DNA of 64,000 nt from Melitaea cinxia. Taxonomy: Eukaryota; Arthropoda; Insecta; Lepidoptera; Nymphalidae. The stretch is from positions 7,626,508-7,690,507 of the forward strand of contig NC_059408.1 of the NCBI RefSeq assembly GCF_905220565.1. The letters are read 5' to 3'. Below, in pieces: positions 29,425 through 41,234 of this stretch. Both the position numbers and the translations under genes were made by a program. How positions within the stretch are numbered: position 1 is the first letter of the stretch; each line of letters opens with the position of its first letter. The notes beneath the pieces are model-generated. The model did not search any database, was not told the origin of the DNA, and was given only the letters and a program-made list of their open reading frames with translations.

Positions 29425-29530
29425 GATATATCGCCCCCGAAACCTCCTATATACTAAATTTCATGAAAATCGTTCTAGCCGTTTCCGAGATTCAGATTAT
29501 ATATAATTATATATACAGGAATTGCTCATT
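29425..29530 (+). repeat. Fragment of an interspersed repeat
   Basis: ctcctatatactaaatttcatgaaaatcg..ccgtttccgagattcag, a TA-rich run and ggaattgctcatttaaagata. The order resembles the 3' ends of common lepidopteran repeats, but no second copy is clear in this window. Confidence 0.3.
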
Positions 29531-29929
29531 TAAAGATATTAGATATGTATATAGCAATAAATACTTTTTTTAAAATTTTCTATGACTTAGGAACCTAGTT
29601 TCTTTTGTCAGCTCACATTTCCTAGTTCTCATTGTTAGTTCTATTATAGTCTTGGTTAAATTCAATACCGTACACCTTGAATTTCTGAATATAATGTTTC
29701 CTCAGGTGTATTAAATAAACTAATGAGTTCAATGAACGTTGTTTGCAATAGTGTTAATGGCTGTCGTCTGACTTACCACTTGAATAGTTTCATATTCAGA
29801 TTGTTCGGTTTATGTAGTACTAAATATATATCTCCTATTTAGTAAATAACTTCCTATAATAATAATAATAACAACAATAATAATAAACGCTTCACCTAAA
29901 ATAACTCTCACCAGAATTTTCTCCTGTGT

Positions 29930-30055
29930 TTTGGGGTCCGGAAGCACACACAATACACAATCACAAACGACCAGGTCACGGCAAATATCAGTATAGCCAA
30001 TATAAATGTTTGTCAATATGCGGGGATCCAGCGCCAGCGCAACAAACAGCCTATG
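29930..30055 (-). mobile_element. Family B SINE, head fragment
   Basis: On plus, caaacgaccaggtcacggca, gccaatataaatgtttgtca and cggggatccagcgccagcgc are the complement of the family B tRNA head and adjoining body. Diverged and truncated. Confidence 0.6.
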
Positions 30056-30109
30056 TTATGATGGCTCTGCCAATGCGTCATCTGATACTACAAAATAATG
30101 TATTAGAGC

Positions 30110-30830
30110 GGACTTTTTATTTTATTTTTTATTTAACAATTTATGTACACTAGGATAGCAATAGGAAATAACTCTTATAAACAATGCTGGTACAAAGGCA
30201 CTACTTATCCCATGATGGAATCTCTTCAAGTAGTCCTGCCGCAGGAAAATTATAAAACAGTCGCAAAATTAGCGTGTACAATCTAAACATATTGAGAATA
30301 AAAATATAATATATAATAAATACATAATTATACAATATATAAATGCATACATACATAATAATGTATACACACGAAGATACATATAATATGATACTTATAC
30401 TTATACATACACGCATACACATAAAGATACTTAATTAAATTGATTTTAGATTAGGAATGATTCAGGTAGAATTCTCTCACTCTTTTCTTAAATAGCGATA
30501 GTGTTTGGCAATCGCGAATTTCATATGGTAGGGAATTCCATAGTCTAACGGAATGTACAGTAAAGGAGTAGGATTAAAAATCGGTACGGTGGGTGGGCAT
30601 CTGAAGAGGAGAACGTCTATAAGATCTGCAGAATCATCATCGTGAGAGAAAGAATAGCGGTCCCGTAGATACGAAGGAGATCAAGGATTAAAAAGAGTCT
30701 TAAAAAGGAAACAATGTATTCTAAAATTTCTACGATGGCGGATAGGTCATAGGATCATATTTTTATAAATATATCTAGATAGCCGAAACTGAAACGCAAG
30801 CATACATTTCGTAGTATCTCAAGCCTGTTT
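30110..30830 (-). pseudogene. Degraded LINE, RT C-terminus and 3' UTR
   Basis: Minus copy of the same LINE group as the one at 30838-32920. Its 3' end (30121-30290) matches the fragment at 19940-20110. The stretch at about 30440-30830 corresponds to the end of the reverse-transcriptase ORF: the complement of ggaattccatagtctaacgg reads RLWNSLP, the same motif as in the better copy at about 31325. Frames are broken. Confidence 0.65.
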
Positions 30831-31007
30831 ATTTATTTAACAATTTTTTATACGTACAAGATTATACACAATATTTTGTCATGGAGACTCACGTATAATG
30901 GGTGTGCTTATCCCTGTAAGAGATTTCTTCCAGCACACCCAAAAAGGAACGATTACAGACAGAAATTAAAGTAGGTAGACAGATGTACAAAAGAAAATAT
31001 TAAATAA

Positions 31008-31146
31008 TTGATATATATATACATACGCGCGCACACACACACATACATATATATACACACATACACAAACACACACATACAGACACATATGGATATGCAC
31101 ACGCGCAAACATATACTCACACAGTCCATAAACATATATACTCATA

Positions 31147-31182
<36 letters not shown>

Positions 31183-31185
31183 CTG
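31008..31185. repeat. CA/TA microsatellite cluster
   Basis: Runs of (CA)n and (TA)n, including about 32 bases of pure TA at 31150-31181. The open frames over this region on both strands are simple-sequence artefacts. Confidence 0.9.
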
Positions 31186-31239
31186 ACACACAAAATAATA
31201 ATATTCAAATATAAATATATTATACCCACATAGTTAAAA

Positions 31240-32902
31240 TTATGATAAGGAAAGATAATGCTCTTTTAATTTTTTCTTATATGTATATATGGACGTGCAA
31301 GTGCGAATTGATGACGGCAATGAATTCCACAGCCTAGCTGCGTGAACAGTATAGGAATTAGTATAGAAACCAGAAGAGTGTGAAGGAATACGCAACAGTA
31401 GTTGTACGTTGGATCGGCACGAGGAACCAGGAGGATGTAAAAATTCAAAACGCTCGCGAAGGTAATTAGGTGACAAGGGATTAAATAAAATGTTATATAG
31501 GAGACAAAGAATATGAGTATTCCTGCGAAGCCTAATGGGAAGCCATTTGAGCTCACTTCGAAACTTAGAGACGTGGTCAAACTTACGAAGTCCAAAAATA
31601 AAACGAATGCATGAGTTCTGTAGTCTCTCTAGTTTATTGAGTTGTTCTTCAGTAGCATCTAGATAACAAGCATCAGCATAGTCAAGGAGAGGAAGTAAAA
31701 GTGATTGAACAAGAATAGTTTTAGTTTTAATGGGAAGAAAGTATTGGAGATTTTTTAGTGAATGAAATGAATAATGTACTTTTTTAGAGATTTCACTGAT
31801 ATGTTTGGACCAAGACAAGTCGCGGCTAAAATGAAGGCCTAGATTTTTTGCCGTGTCGACATAATTAATAGGTACGCCATTATACGTCACAGTAGGAACA
31901 TTATAAGTAGATAGGCAAGAGTGCATATAACGGCTACCAACAATCAGTGCCTGTGATTTTTCGGGGTTGACGACAAGACCAAAACACTCAGCCCAGTAGC
32001 TAATACGATTAAGGTCTTCATTAATATGAGCAATAGCAGCCGTTACATCCGCAACACTAAATTGTCGATACAGTTGTAGATCATCAGCATAGAGGTGAAA
32101 ATTGGAAGAGATTACCGTTGTAATTGTATTTATGAAAATAGAGAATAGTAAGGGAGACAAAACTCCACCTTGAGGAACACCCGTCCTAAGAGTGCACCAA
32201 TTTGAATAACATTCACTCAAGCAAACACATTGAGAACGATCCCGGAGATAAGAATCGAACCAGCTACACGCAGAGGAAGAAACATTTAAAGATCTTAAGA
32301 TACTTAATAAAATGTCAAAATCCACAGAATTGAATGCATTGCTGAAATCCAGCAAAACAACAACCGTAAGATAGATGATTCTCCATAGCAAATCTGATAT
32401 CCTCCGAAACTTTCACAAGCGCAGTAACAGTGCTATGTCCCGATCGGAATCCAGACTGCCAAGGGTTCAGAAGACAGTTAGTTAGCAAGTATCGAGACAA
32501 TTGCTCATGCACAATATGCTCCAGCACTTTAGAGAGGAAAGGAAGTATGGAGATAGGACGATAATGAGTTAGTGAAGTAGGTTTGTTAATTTTTGATAAA
32601 GGGACAACGTGGGCTTTTTTCCACGCTGACGGATAAACACAACTAGAGATAGAGTAATTAAATAAATGAGTTAGTATGGGAACAAATTCTGGAAGAATGA
32701 TACTTATCATTCTGGAACATATTCCATCTTGACCAGCAGCAGTAGAATTTATAGATAAAAGATGTTTTTTAACTTCGTGTTCGCTAATCGGTTGCAAAGC
32801 AAAAGAAGAACAATTTGGTAATAAAGATTTGGATAAGTCCGATATAGTTTTTGTTTTACTGTTGTGTGACTGTTTAGTAATTCTTCGGTGACATCTAAAC
32901 AA
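31240..32902 (-). pseudogene. LINE reverse transcriptase with one frameshift
   Basis: Two overlapping minus frames make one reverse transcriptase. The upstream frame (32902-32315) has the fingers region: AGQDGICSRMI, WKKAHVVPLSKINKP, YRPISILPFLSKVLE, WQSGFRSGHSTV. The downstream frame (32391-31240) has DFSNAFNSVDFD, GVPQGGVLSPLLF, the catalytic YADD box (about 32083-32096), and the C-terminal LKWLPIRLRRN, RLWNSLPSSIR segments typical of the CR1/L2/jockey-like LINE groups. The frames switch within the TGT-rich run near 32360-32372, consistent with a small deletion. The ORF then ends normally at 31240. The endonuclease is missing. Host gene function is excluded. Confidence 0.9.
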
Positions 32903-32920
32903 GTGAGATCATTTCTTATG

Positions 32921-34035
32921 TTTTACTACGACTATTATACATATACCTATTCTGTACAATTAATTAAATTAATGAGTAATACCTACAAATATAATATACA
33001 ATATAAAGGCGTAATTTAATAAGTAAGTAATAAGATTTACGTAGATGACAACAATTTATTTTAATGTAAGATTTTTTACATTTCGTTAATAAAAAGTATA
33101 CTGAATGTCATACTAATTAAATTGTAAAAAATAAAAATATTAATTAAAGAAGTAATTTTTAAGAAAAATTCTAATTACATTATTGTAAGGAAGGTTTCAT
33201 AATAATAACTGTATTTTTTTCAAGCATTTTTTTTTCATGTGACAACATATATGGTAAATACAATATTATAACATGTTAAAAGATACAAACTATTGCTATA
33301 TATGTATAGTTTATAACCTTTTAATGTTAACTGTTTCTTAAAAAAATAAAAAAACTCAAAATCTGGAGCAGCCTGCCTGGGGAAGTATCTCAACCTTACG
33401 GAAAGGGGGGGGGGGGTTGCGTCTATAGTTTATAGTAATTACTTACCATCAGGTTGACCGTACGCTTTTTTGCCATCTTGTATATAAAACAAAGATAAAT
33501 TAGTAGCATTTTTATAAACTCCAATGACGTGTATAATTAGTATTCCTAATGCACATTTAAAACTTCTAAGTGTACTTTATCAATATATCTGTTACACATA
33601 AAAGTTGATATTTTAATGGCAAACGGTTTCCCTAGATATTATTATACCAAGACTTTTTAAACAATCCACAGAATTTTTTCTCTCCTTAATTCGCCCTTTG
33701 TGTTTTGACCTTGTGACTGAATTACTTAATAAAAATAAATGGTACGTTACCGTTATTTTTGTTAGAATATTCACGTAAAGGTATAAAAAAGGATTACTTG
33801 ATTTACATTTTACAAAGAAAATGTATTAAATTCCAAGAACTTTCTATTGAAGTACGGTTTGATTGTATGTTATAACGACTGACTGTTTTATTAGAACTTG
33901 AAACAGTTTAATTTGCGAAGAAATGATTTTAAACGTCAAAATGTGTTTTATGGTCGCAATAATATTTTTATTTTATCAAATTTAGACAGAATAATATTCG
34001 AGGAAGAGTGATAATACATCTAGTTAACACACACA
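32921..34035. other. AT-rich intergenic stretch with family C fragment
   Basis: A minus-strand family C remnant is at about 33358-33482 (ctggagcagcctgc...ccgtacgcttttttgcc) with a 13-base G-run at about 33405-33417. The rest is unremarkable. Confidence 0.5.
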
Positions 34036-34040
34036 CACAG

Positions 34041-34355
34041 TTCAGCCTATCGCAGTCTACTGCTAGACATAGGCCTCCACAAGTTCGCGCGGCGTGAACT
34101 CATGTGTGTTGCCTATAGTCACCACGTTTGGTAGGCGGGTTGGTGACCGCAGGGCTGGCTTTGTCGCGCCGAAGACGCTGCTGCCCGTCTTTGGCCTGTG
34201 TATTTAAAAGCCAGCAGTTGAATTGTGATCCCGCCATCGGTCAGTTTTTTAAGTTCCAAGGTGGTAGTGGAACTGTGTTATCCCTTAGTCGCCTCTTACG
34301 ACACCTATGGGAAGAGAGAGAGCGGCTATATTCTTTACTGCTTTAACCACACAGC
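34041..34355 (-). mobile_element. Family A SINE, full length
   Basis: Minus copy with tail at 34041 (ttcagcctatcgcagtc on plus) and head ending cacacagca at about 34355. Internal gcgccgaagacgctgctgcc and gcctcttacgacacc match the copies at 2952 and 19067. The frame over this region is not a gene. Confidence 0.8.
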
Positions 34356-34404
34356 AGATCTAGTTAACATAAAGATGGTAAAATATACGTCAATGTACTC
34401 AAAT

Positions 34405-34473
34405 TTCCTCCTTCTCCTACATGGGGAAAGAGGCCTATACCCAGTAGTGGGATATAACAGGCTAAAGTGTACT
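34405..34473 (+). mobile_element. Family B SINE tail fragment
   Basis: ccttctcctacatggggaaa gaggcctata then cagtagtgggatataacagg: the 3' end of family B only. Confidence 0.7.
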
Positions 34474-34479
34474 CAAATT

Positions 34480-35100
34480 TAAAAACAAATTCAAATATTT
34501 ATTTTCAATCCAAATGCACATATTGTCTTATTAAAATTAACAAATACATTTATAACTAAGATGCCCGATTCAGGGTTCTGCCTAAAGTTAAATATCTCTT
34601 TAATCACTTACCACTCACAATCACTATTAGACATTACTATTTATTTATACATATAATTATATATATTTTTAAAGTACTATTTCAATTTGTTATGTGGGTC
34701 TTAACTAATATTAATTGTCTATAGTATTTGTAGACAAGACGTCTCCCTAGTCTTGCTTTTTTATACAATGCCATCAAACAGACGTTAGCGCTTGAAGAAT
34801 AAGTAGAGCGTAATAAAGTGCGACGCTACATATTAGTCTTTCTCAATTTTCGAAATATTGATGTGTCATCCAGTATTGAATAAAAATTCGTTAATAAAAT
34901 TTTATATTGGACGTAAAATAAACTACAACGATAGCGAATTTTTTAAACTTCGTTCTCTTTTGATTAGAGTGACTAAACGAAATTCAATAAAAACAGAGTC
35001 TATACCGTAAAATTTTTACGCCAATTCGTGATACGAATTTGTTATAAATTAAAACTGTCTGTGTTTAGGTTGTTATTAAAATCTAAAAGTAAGATAGCTA
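34480..35100. other. AT-rich stretch, nothing recognised
   Basis: No supported feature. Confidence 0.4.
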
Positions 35101-35105
35101 AAAAA

Positions 35106-35145
35106 TTCAAATTATTCGCATATCTAGATATGCGAATAATTTGAA
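35106..35145. repeat. Perfect 40-bp palindrome
   Basis: ttcaaattattcgcatatct is followed at once by its exact reverse complement, centred on TCTAGA with no loop. The flanking bases do not pair. Confidence 0.95.
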
Positions 35146-35217
35146 ATTAAAAGAAAAATAACGTTACTCTGTATTTATTGCAAATGAAAATATTTTATTA
35201 AAACGTAAAGTTCTCCT

Positions 35218-35572
35218 GACGCCGCGTTGGCGCGACGCCGCGTTGGCGCAACGGTTACAGCCATGGATTGTACCCGTTGCGCTGGCGGTTGCGGGTTCGA
35301 TCCTCGCACATGACAAACATTTGTAGTGGCCATACAGGTGTTTGCCGTGGTCTGGGTGTTTGTGCAGTCCTTGTGGCTCTCCCCATCGTGCCTCGGAGAG
35401 CACGTTAAGCCGTCGGTCCCGGTTGTTATCAAGTATACCTGATAGCGATCGTTACTCATAGTGGGAAATATATCCGCCAACCCGCATTGGAGCAGCGTGG
35501 TGGATTAGGCTCTGATCCTTCTCCTACATGGGGAAAGAGGCCTATGCCCAGTAGTGGGATATTACAGGCTGA
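35218..35572 (+). mobile_element. tRNA-derived SINE, family B, duplicated head
   Basis: A 16-bp unit gacgccgcgttggcgc is repeated in tandem at 35218 and 35234, duplicating the start of the element and A-box region. B box ggttcgatcct at about 35295; body and tail (cagtagtgggatattacagg) intact. Ends about 35572. Confidence 0.9.
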
Positions 35573-35874
35573 ACCGAAAGCGAAAAGTTCTCCTTAAAAG
35601 TGGTAAAGTACTAAGCCATTTCAATTTGCTTATTTTAATTCTTATTGTACTTCTGTCGGGCCTTTGCGATCTATTACAGTACCTTATATCAAAACGCGGA
35701 ACTCTTGTTACAGAAGTATCACATACTTATCATCATGACATCTTGATTTTTGTTTTAATTTTTGACAAGTTTGATACAATCCAAATTAAAGCTTTAGTTA
35801 ATGGCATTACAACGGTGTCATAATAATATTATGCGGAGTATTGAAACTTAAAGAAACTAAATTTCTTGATGCAT

Positions 35875-35940
35875 CATTAAATAAATCAAAATCACAAATT
35901 TCTATTTCAAGTAGGCTTCAAAAACATTTTTGAATCGTAT
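35875..35940 (-). mobile_element. LINE 3' end stub
   Basis: aaatcaaaatcacaaatttc then ttcaagtaggcttcaaaaac on plus is the complement of the LINE terminus at 38000-38160 (gcctattt..aataaag..tttgattctga). Confidence 0.5.
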
Positions 35941-35944
35941 TTTT

Positions 35945-37180
35945 ACATTTATATAATCATATCTAAATTTAAATAGATTAAAGATGTATAATTTCATTTC
36001 AGCTAATATTGATTCAGAATGTACATTCAGCAGAGACGAATCGCCAAGAATCTCTGCGTTAATCTTTTAAAGTGACTGATAGATTAATATTGACTGGAAA
36101 ACTATTGGAAAACGGTAGAAACATCAGGATCGTACCTATATAATGTTGTCAAAAACAATAATAATCTTCAATAAAAATCGACTTCTTGCAGTGAAAAATT
36201 AAACCAGCTGCTTAATGGGACTCTTACCGTTAAATATGGCCAAAAGGACCTAATTTATTTAATATACTTGAATTATCCCTAAGGCACAAAACAAAAACTG
36301 TAAATACCTTTGTTTCGTTTCTTGAAACATTCCTTGTTGTTTCTTCAAATAAAACACAGCGTGAGTTGTGTTCTACTTAACTTGCGTTTTAGATTAAGTG
36401 TTGTTCCCGTCTTGATGTTTTGAACTGGGGCATTAATGTCAACGAACTAGAGGAAGCTCTATAATACGAGATTAATGTTTATAGAAGTTTGACTTTGAAT
36501 ATATATTACGCGACATAAATCTTAATAATTTGGAATAGATGTGGCTTTGAATTATTACTAGGATTTCGTTCCGAACGAGTTCTATTACTAGAACATCGCT
36601 CTCCGTCCCTGTCGTCGTTGGCTTATCATAAGGCAACATATATTTGGAATCGTAATAAATAAACTTTTGAATTTTTGCGCAATACGAACCAAGGTAACTT
36701 TTGGAATAACAAATTACATAAATATATCATATTCATATATTTTCCCAAATAAATTGAACGGGTTTTCAAAATACATTAGTATAATATTATATAATCTAAA
36801 ATACTGAAGAGTATATTTTATCTTTATGTTTCTGGTACATATTACTTATGCATTATCTAGTTTTGCTATCATTATATTTAATTAAAACACCTAACCGACC
36901 CTCTATCAATGTCTAGTTAGAATATACATAATATAATTTGTATTTGCATATTGTGGTGTACAATAAAGAGTAAATAAATAAATAAATTATATTATAAAAA
37001 CGACTTCAAGAAAAACAAATACTAATCAGATGGTCTTCCAAACTATATTATATATATAACAGCGCGTGCTATATTTTAAAGGAAATAATTAAATTTTGAT
37101 TTGATTGATACTGTTGCCATGTGAAATTATATACGTTAATAAATTGAATTACGTACTTTATTACGAATCTTGTATTTTGG
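35945..37180. other. AT-rich intergenic stretch
   Basis: Nothing recognised. Confidence 0.4.
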
Positions 37181-37184
37181 AGCG

Positions 37185-37290
37185 AGTAAGCACCGGATGG
37201 AGTTGTCAGTCAGGTGTCAGTTCCGTCGCTGGTCACTTTTTTGAGAGCGGACGTGTACATGTACTCGCAAACCCATCAGCTCCAAATTAG
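37185..37290 (+). promoter_or_regulatory. GC-richer block with initiator-like motifs
   Basis: Within AT-rich DNA, this block has tcagtcaggtgtcagttccg (two arthropod initiator-like TCAGT motifs) and a downstream GGACG, which resembles a DPE but sits about 3 nt further than the ideal spacing. It is bounded by ttggagc and gctccaa. Weak promoter candidate; no gene found downstream. Confidence 0.2.
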
Positions 37291-37985
37291 TTTGTTTCTT
37301 TGTAATATTTTCAAATTCACTTTCTTAAATTACTTTGCCAATTAAAATTAGTTCAATAATATTTCGTAGTGGTATAATTATTTGTTTTAAAACCTTTGTA
37401 TAACAACATCCATAATGGACGATTCTGAGAGAGCACCCGCTAAGAATAACCATGATGAAGCGAGTCCAGACTATCCTGAGAATTCGCTCGGCGCTCTTTC
37501 ATAATTATATATATTATTTTACGTCGACAAGTAATAAAATGAGATCATCATGGACGTAGTGGGAATAAATTAAATATGCATTATTAGGGACAATTCAAAA
37601 ACGAATTGTCAGATCTCACTCAAGCTTAAAAGGGACTACACAACAAAAATAAAAGAATTAAAATTGCAGTAGGTATCTAAAACAAGATACGTGTTTACGT
37701 AACTTTAGCTTACTTAGGTATATGTTACCACGTAAATGTTAGTAAGATTATTAAATAGCAATCGCATCATAAACATGAGAAGGAATAACAAAATTGTAAC
37801 TCCAAGGTTTCGATTAACGCAAAGTAAGCGTCTCCTTTCAGGGTAATGGTATTCGCATATACCTATGTATAATTAAATCCCACAATTAATTTTGCAATTA
37901 TCCCAACGTAAATTTAAAGTGTTTAATTAAAAGAATTTAAAAGATAAAGTGTATTATTCGGTGCACGATTACATAGTTGTAACTG
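37291..37985. other. Stretch with possible repeat debris
   Basis: A segment at 37418-37505 (gattctgagagagcacccgc ... gcgctctttcat) and another at 37595-37612 (caattc/gaattg) have short inverted pairs but no second copy in the window. Confidence 0.3.
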
Positions 37986-37989
37986 CGAA

Positions 37990-38160
37990 GTTTTTTGCCG
38001 ATTCTTCTCTGCAGAATCTACATTCCGAATCGGTGGTAGCTTTACTTTTACAAAAATAATAATTTATTTTTAAAGTTTTAATTTGTAAGATGACGATTCG
38101 AAAGTGCCCTTGGGGCCTATTTTAATAAAGCTGTTTTTGATTCTGATCTTATATTTATTT
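37990..38160 (+). mobile_element. LINE 3' terminal fragment
   Basis: ttgccgattcttctctgcag, ctacattccgaatcggtggt and gacgattcgaaagtgccctt to tttgattctgat match the fragment at 62521-62695 over about 170 bp. Both begin at gtaactgcg.. and end in a TTTGATT-type tail, as expected of 5'-truncated LINE ends. Confidence 0.7.
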
Positions 38161-38225
38161 CATTAGGAACAAGGAGGGTAATGTTTTTTGTGTACATACG
38201 AGTATCTATGTTGTATGTATGTATG

Positions 38226-38564
38226 ACGCCGCGTTGGCGCAACGGTCACAGCTATGGATTGTGCCGGTTGCGCTGGCAGTTGCGGGTTCGATCCCCGCAC
38301 ATGACATACATTTTTATTGGCCATACAGGTGTTTGCCATGGTCTGGGTGTTTGTGCAGTCCTTGTGGGTCTCCTCACCGTGCCTCGGAGAGCACGTTAAG
38401 CCGTCAGTCCCGGTTGTTATCATGTACACCTGATAGCGATCGTTACTCATAGTAGGGAATATATCCGCCAACCCGCATTGGAGCAGCGTGGTGGATTAAG
38501 CTCTGATCCTTCTCCTACATGGGGAAAAGGCCTATGCCCAGTAGTGGGATATTACAGGCTGAGG
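38226..38564 (+). mobile_element. tRNA-derived SINE, family B, best copy
   Basis: Starts gacgccgcgttggcgcaacg (A box) with a canonical B box ggttcgatccc at about 38285, then catgaca..ttggccatacag, the conserved body ctcggagagcacgttaagcc, and tail cccagtagtgggatattaca ending about 38564. It is one of the least degraded copies and serves as the reference for the family. Confidence 0.92.
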
Positions 38565-38662
38565 CGAGTGTATGTAATACATGTTCCCGTAATAATTTGA
38601 AGTACACAATTACTTATACATTAAAATATCTTTACATCTCTCATGTTTGGTAAGTTTTTTTT

Positions 38663-38790
38663 TTAATGTCACTAGGTCGGCAAGCGTACGGCTCACCTAA
38701 TGGTAAGAGATTACCGTACCTTATAGACGCCTGCAACACCAGAAGCATCGCAAGCGCGTTGCCGACTACTACCGGTACTCACCAACAGGT
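38663..38790 (+). mobile_element. Family C repeat, 5' fragment
   Basis: aggtcggcaagcgtacggct cacc, cacc..agaagcatcgcaagcgcgttgccg and ccggtactcaccaacagg match the first third of the family C copy at 43395. Confidence 0.7.
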
Positions 38791-38879
38791 GTAGATTTTG
38801 ATTGCCTTACGTGTGTCGAAAATTTGCAGCATAAACGGTTGTATCTTTTGATTGCGTTGGCTTACAAGTTTGATTTTTT

Positions 38880-39048
38880 TACAGCTCCAAGGGACAATAG
38901 TAAAGTTGATTATTTGATATGAATTTGAGCTTGATACCTCCATGCGTTTCTGAGAATAAGGGTCTTGACAGGCAGACGGATAACAAAGTTATCCTATAAG
39001 GGTTCCGTTTTTTTTTTCTTTTGAGGTACGGAACCCTAAAAATATGTG
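38880..39048 (+). repeat. Repeat ending ggtacggaaccctaaaa
   Basis: agctccaagggacaatagta...ggcagacggataacaaagtt and an inverted pair agggttccgt / acggaaccct around a T-rich loop (about 38998-39040). The hairpin plus the order of motifs suggests an interspersed-repeat 3' end. Single copy in the window. Confidence 0.4.
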
Positions 39049-39049
39049 T

Positions 39050-40030
39050 AATGAAGTATGTACTCATATGTTGAGGAAGACATAAGCTATAATTTTTTTA
39101 CAAAACCAGGATTGAGATAGCAAGCACAAATGTTAACCAATATACCTAACGAAAATAAACAATGAGCGACGAAACACATTCAATTGGACATCGGTACAAA
39201 CAAGTTCTCCAACTATTACACAAGAATAGTCTTAGGATAAAAAAAAAACTAAGTTATTTAAGTACTTTAAAAAATATAAAAATTAATAATAAATCTTGCA
39301 GTTTATCATATTCGTATATACTATACTAATTACTAATTGCCATTGTAGTAAGGTAGCGGACGTTGCAGTCTCCAAGCAATTTCAAAGTAACGGAATCTGT
39401 GTTTAAGATGATGCCATTAGCCGAGGATTAGCTATTAATTAATTAATAGTAAGCTTATTACGAGTATATGCTAAGTTATTAAACACTACTAAGATATTTA
39501 TCAGGTTTAGTTCTGAATTCTGATTAAGAAGATAATATTATAATAATTAATTAGTATGTTAATTAGTATTAAGTTTAAATTGTACGGTCACCGTTGTTAA
39601 CTTAGTTTATTGCTTATACTTACATATTAAAAGTTTATTTATGTCATGCACATATCACACGAAAATTTCCAGGAAATTTTATGTTCGTTTACGTTTTATT
39701 GATTCTAGTTAATGCAAATTCTTAAATTAAAACATTTATTAAAGTGATTTTAGTAGATTCAAAGTAGGTATATTGATTACAGTTGCATAATCTTACTATC
39801 ATGTTATTTAGGATGGATGATATTTATATTTCATAGAATTTGTAGGATATGGTTTCAATAATATTTATCGGTAGTAATTTGTTCGAAAGAGAAATAATTG
39901 ATAATAGTTCTTGTTCTTTACTAAGGGTTTTCTAATTTTAAATTACGTCATTTATACAAATAAATAAAATAGGAGTGTCTGTTTGTAATAGGATGTATTT
40001 TGTCATATTTTGCATATGGATGTGCACACG
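39050..40030. other. AT-rich stretch, nothing recognised
   Basis: No supported feature. Confidence 0.4.
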
Positions 40031-40034
40031 TTAC

Positions 40035-40262
40035 ATATAACAAAATAACATTATTTATAATTTTTGTCTGTCTGTCTGTTTGTTCCGGCTAATCTCTGAG
40101 ACGGCTGGACCTATTTTAACGAGACTTTCAGTGGCAGGCAGCTTATGTAATAAGGAGTAACTTAGGCTACTTTTATTAAAAAAAATATTTATTTTGTAAC
40201 TCTGCGAAGTGAACAATATTTTTTTTTACAAATTCCACGCGGACGAAGTCGCGGGAACAGTT
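40035..40262 (+). mobile_element. Degraded Helitron
   Basis: ttgtctgtctgtctgtttgt, ctctgagacggctggaccta and the end cgcggacgaagtcgcgggaa cagTTAG|T follow the order of lepidopteran Helitrons, with TTAG in place of CTAG. The terminal hairpin cgcggacgaagtcgcg is visible. The 5' boundary is uncertain. Confidence 0.5.
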
Positions 40263-40445
40263 AGTTTTATGATAAATTTTGCTACAGTTAAGTAAGATAA
40301 TTAATGTAAAATCTTAATTACACCAATGTTATGACGGTGGTTTATGCTAAGTGGATTAAGCAAAACAATTTATATAATGACGTTTTGTTCTAACAAATTA
40401 AACTAATTTTGTGCTAAGAAATTAACTCGGTGAAATATCGTGTTC

Positions 40446-40625
40446 AAAATTTGGAGTAGCCAAACTGGGGACTTTCTAGAAGACCACAGCTAAATAATAC
40501 TGCTTCCAAGCAGTGTTGTGTTCCTGTGGTGAGTAAGGCGACCAGAGGTCCTGGGGGAAGGGAGAAGGATAGGCAACGTGGTTGCATTGCTTCTGGTGTT
40601 GATAGCGTCTTTTCCGGCGATAACT
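40446..40625 (-). mobile_element. Family C repeat, fragment
   Basis: On plus, caagcagtgttgtgttcctg tggtgagtaaggcgaccaga and ggttgcattgcttctggtgt are the complement of family C segments seen at 20812 and 43395. Ends diverged. Confidence 0.65.
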
Positions 40626-41234
40626 AAAAAGTAAAAAATAAATTAAAGGTATTTTTTTTATAAAAAACAATTGTTTATATTTAAACGCACTAAAAATAAT
40701 AAAATAAACTTTTCTTTTGTAACTTTTACTATCAACATACAACGTTATTACACAATTTATATGACGTAAAAGATTGTCGCGAGTTTTATCTATGTGGATA
40801 AACAAGGAAATTAAATGACTTGTTCTGTTTGATTTAAATTATAAAATTAACAAACTAAGCACGAGTAGTTACTTAAATGTAGTTATATGCTTTTCTATCG
40901 TATAAATTGTGTTACGACGTTATATGTATGTATGTATAGTAAAGGTTTTTAAAGGAAAAGTTTATAGATGCATATAATTATACACGCACACACACATACA
41001 CACAAGCCCAGTGCTATCTCTATTAAACAGTAAATTTATATAATAAATAAAATAAAATAAAAAGCCTTTTATTCCATGCAAAAAGTAAAATACCTACATA
41101 GTTTAAGAAAAAAAGAATAAGACAAGAAAAATAATGATGTTATTTACACATATTTCACTTATTTTAGAAAACTGTTTAAATCTAGATATAATATAGAAGT
41201 TTGTCTTGCATGAACCCCTCCTCAAGTGAGGGTG

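Larger units (their letters stand above)
30838..32920 (-). mobile_element. 5'-truncated LINE (CR1/L2/Daphne-like group)
   Basis: The minus-strand element comprises the reverse-transcriptase region (31240-32902) followed by a 3' untranslated region (30838-31239) that holds large CA/TA microsatellites. No endonuclease domain is present, so it is 5'-truncated near 32920. Its 3' end abuts the second copy at 30110-30830, so two related copies stand head to tail. Confidence 0.75.

Noticed and set aside
30953..31229. Frames rich in Tyr, Ile, Cys and Val
   Set aside because: Pure CA/TA microsatellite translation in the 3' UTR of a LINE.
38226..38300. Functional tRNA gene
   Set aside because: A and B boxes are present, but the cloverleaf is not convincing and the unit continues into a SINE body found many times in the window.
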